From contig JAKAMV010000731.1 in NCBI GenBank assembly GCA_021812735.1, positions 1 through 5,145 on the forward strand: DNA of 5,145 bases. The letters are read 5' to 3'. Each line of letters begins with the position of its first letter. Position 1 is the stretch's first letter. This document shows, one piece after another, positions 4,203-5,145 of this stretch. Position numbers and translations under genes: made by a program. The notes below the pieces were generated by a model. The model did no database searches and was not told where the DNA came from. It was given only the letters and a program-made list of their open reading frames with translations. This DNA comes from Chloroflexota bacterium. Lineage in GTDB: Bacteria > Chloroflexota > Limnocylindria > Limnocylindrales > CSP1-4.

Positions 4203-5145
4203 CTACGGGCAGGCGATGCGCCAGGCGCGCGCGTCCCGGACCGCTGCCGCGTCGGCCGGGTCCGCCGGGACGGGGAGCGGCACGGCGTGGAAGCAGGCCG
4301 CCGCCGGGTCGCCGGTCGCGAGCGCGGCCGGCCAGACGCCCCGCTCGGGGCTGGCGAGCACCAGCAGGCGGGCGCCGAAGTGGCGCGCCAGGTCCGCCAC
4401 GGACGACGGGGGCTCGTTGGGGAGCGCCAGCGCGGGCACCCGCTCGCTCTCCGCCATCCAGATGGGGTAGTCGGTGATGACCGGGGAGCTGCCGTCGAGC
4501 GGCAGGCCGGCCGCGGCGAGCTGCCTGGCGAGGACCGCGTAGGTCCGGGCGGTGTCGGCCGACCCGACGCTCGCGGAGGGCAGCAGGGCCGCCGAGAACA
4601 GCACCGACCAGCCCACGGCGAGCAGCGCGCCGAGCCACGCCACGGGCCGCTCCCACCGCATCCGGGCGGCGAGGCGGTCCAGCGCGGCGTCCAGCGCCCC
4701 GAGCGCCGACACGATCAGCAGCACGTGCGCGGGAGCCGCCGCGTGGAGGAACGTGCCCCACGTGGTGGCTACCGGGAACAGCAGGCTGGTGACGGCGAAG
4801 GTGGCGCCGGCCGTGAGCGCCAGCGGGCGCAGGGCGCGGTCGCGCGCTTGCCAGGGGAGGGCCAGGAGCCCGATCGCCGAGACGGGGACGCCCAGCAGCA
4901 GCAGGACCGAGACGAGGTTGTGGGCGATGCCGTCCACGCGCATGCCGAGCAGGGCCGCGGGCCCCTGGGCCAGGTACCGCGCCAAGGTGGGCGGGTCCTG
5001 CCAGGCGAAGATGTCGAAACCCGTGACGGACAGCGCGTTCGACGCCGCCTGGCCCGGCAGCGGGCTGCCGAAGACCAGCCAGTCGCGCAGCGCCCAGGGC
5101 GCGAACACCACCATGGCGACGACGGCCACCACGCCCACCAGCCGC
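4203..5145 (-). CDS. GT39/ArnT-like polytopic glycosyltransferase, C-terminal part (start beyond right edge)
   Basis: The open frame runs to the right window edge; the first GTG (5138) sits inside a membrane helix and is almost certainly an internal Val. Numbering from that codon, about 311 residues are visible. There are around five hydrophobic segments: 1-17, 71-96, 104-124, about 130-155, and 167-187. A soluble tail of about 120 residues follows. The first segment ends in PWALRDWLVFGSPLP, a pattern typical of the lumenal edge of GT39/PMT-related glycosyltransferases. The tail has SPVITDYPIWMAES, then VPALALPNEP and HFGARLLVL, as often seen after the membrane part of such proteins in Chloroflexota. 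Catalytic residues in the N-terminal loop are outside the window. Members of this family transfer sugars from polyprenyl-phosphate donors at the outer face of the membrane. The gene ends 60 bases before the kinase. The family call is by recognition and only moderately sure. Confidence 0.65.
   Translation of the reverse strand, partial: RLVGVVAVVAMVVFAPWALRDWLVFGSPLPGQAASNALSVTGFDIFAWQDPPTLARYLAQGPAALLGMRVDGIAHNLVSVLLLLGVPVSAIGLLALPWQARDRALRPLALTAGATFAVTSLLFPVATTWGTFLHAAAPAHVLLIVSALGALDAALDRLAARMRWERPVAWLGALLAVGWSVLFSAALLPSASVGSADTARTYAVLARQLAAAGLPLDGSSPVITDYPIWMAESERVPALALPNEPPSSVADLARHFGARLLVLASPERGVWPAALATGDPAAACFHAVPLPVPADPADAAAVRDARAWRIACP

Noticed and set aside
4123..4761. A 212-codon minus-strand frame within the membrane-protein gene
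   Set aside because: It is a different frame of the same strand with an Arg/Gly/Ala-rich composition; the overlapping frame has clear membrane helices and a family-like tail.
5136..5138. GTG at 5138 as the true start of the membrane protein
   Set aside because: The frame stays open to the window edge, the codon lies inside a hydrophobic helix, and the catalytic half of the family would be missing.

Overview
The window looks like a piece of a very GC-rich bacterial chromosome (by eye about 70% GC) in which every supported gene lies on the minus strand, so transcription runs from the right edge to the left. The pilin sequences (core DEEGQGLAEYALIL, then an I/V/A-rich helix and FLGGQVSGIL) are of the Flp/type IVb kind common in Chloroflexota. 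Together with a GT39-like membrane protein and cytoplasmic DegS-type kinases, this makes Chloroflexota (perhaps a soil or freshwater lineage) my best guess. A high-GC actinobacterium cannot be excluded from this window alone.

Layout in the direction of transcription: (1) 5145-4203, the C-terminal part of a polytopic glycosyltransferase-like membrane protein whose start is beyond the window. (2) 4142-885, a tight four-gene cluster: an intact soluble DegS-type histidine kinase, a NarL/LuxR-family response regulator (ATGA overlap), a second DegS-type kinase whose ATP-binding half has lost its catalytic motifs, and a 54-residue Flp-pilin-like peptide whose GTG start overlaps the kinase stop (GTGA). 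The small pilin-like gene aligns without gaps to the true pilins. (3) 741-1, three Flp pilin genes in tandem: pilin C (571-741), pilin B (240-413) and the first 19 codons of pilin A (57-1, cut by the left edge). Pilins B and C share a 149-bp block differing at only three positions.

Regulatory signals: each pilin gene has its own candidate promoter about 75-80 bp upstream of its start codon (the best is TTGACA-17-TACGTT before pilin A). A perfect 15-bp hairpin lies just after pilin C and a 7-bp hairpin just after the response regulator stop codon. No Tad secretion-motor genes (tadA/B/C, cpaA, cpaB, tadZ) are visible.

Inferred working model: the two kinases and the response regulator form a cytoplasmic phosphorelay that controls the adjacent Flp pilins. 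The degenerate kinase may act as a phosphatase or partner rather than as a kinase. The most unusual parts are this pseudokinase, the pilin-like gene coupled to it, and the very recent duplication or conversion of the pilins. No stretch longer than 300 bases lacks a gene.
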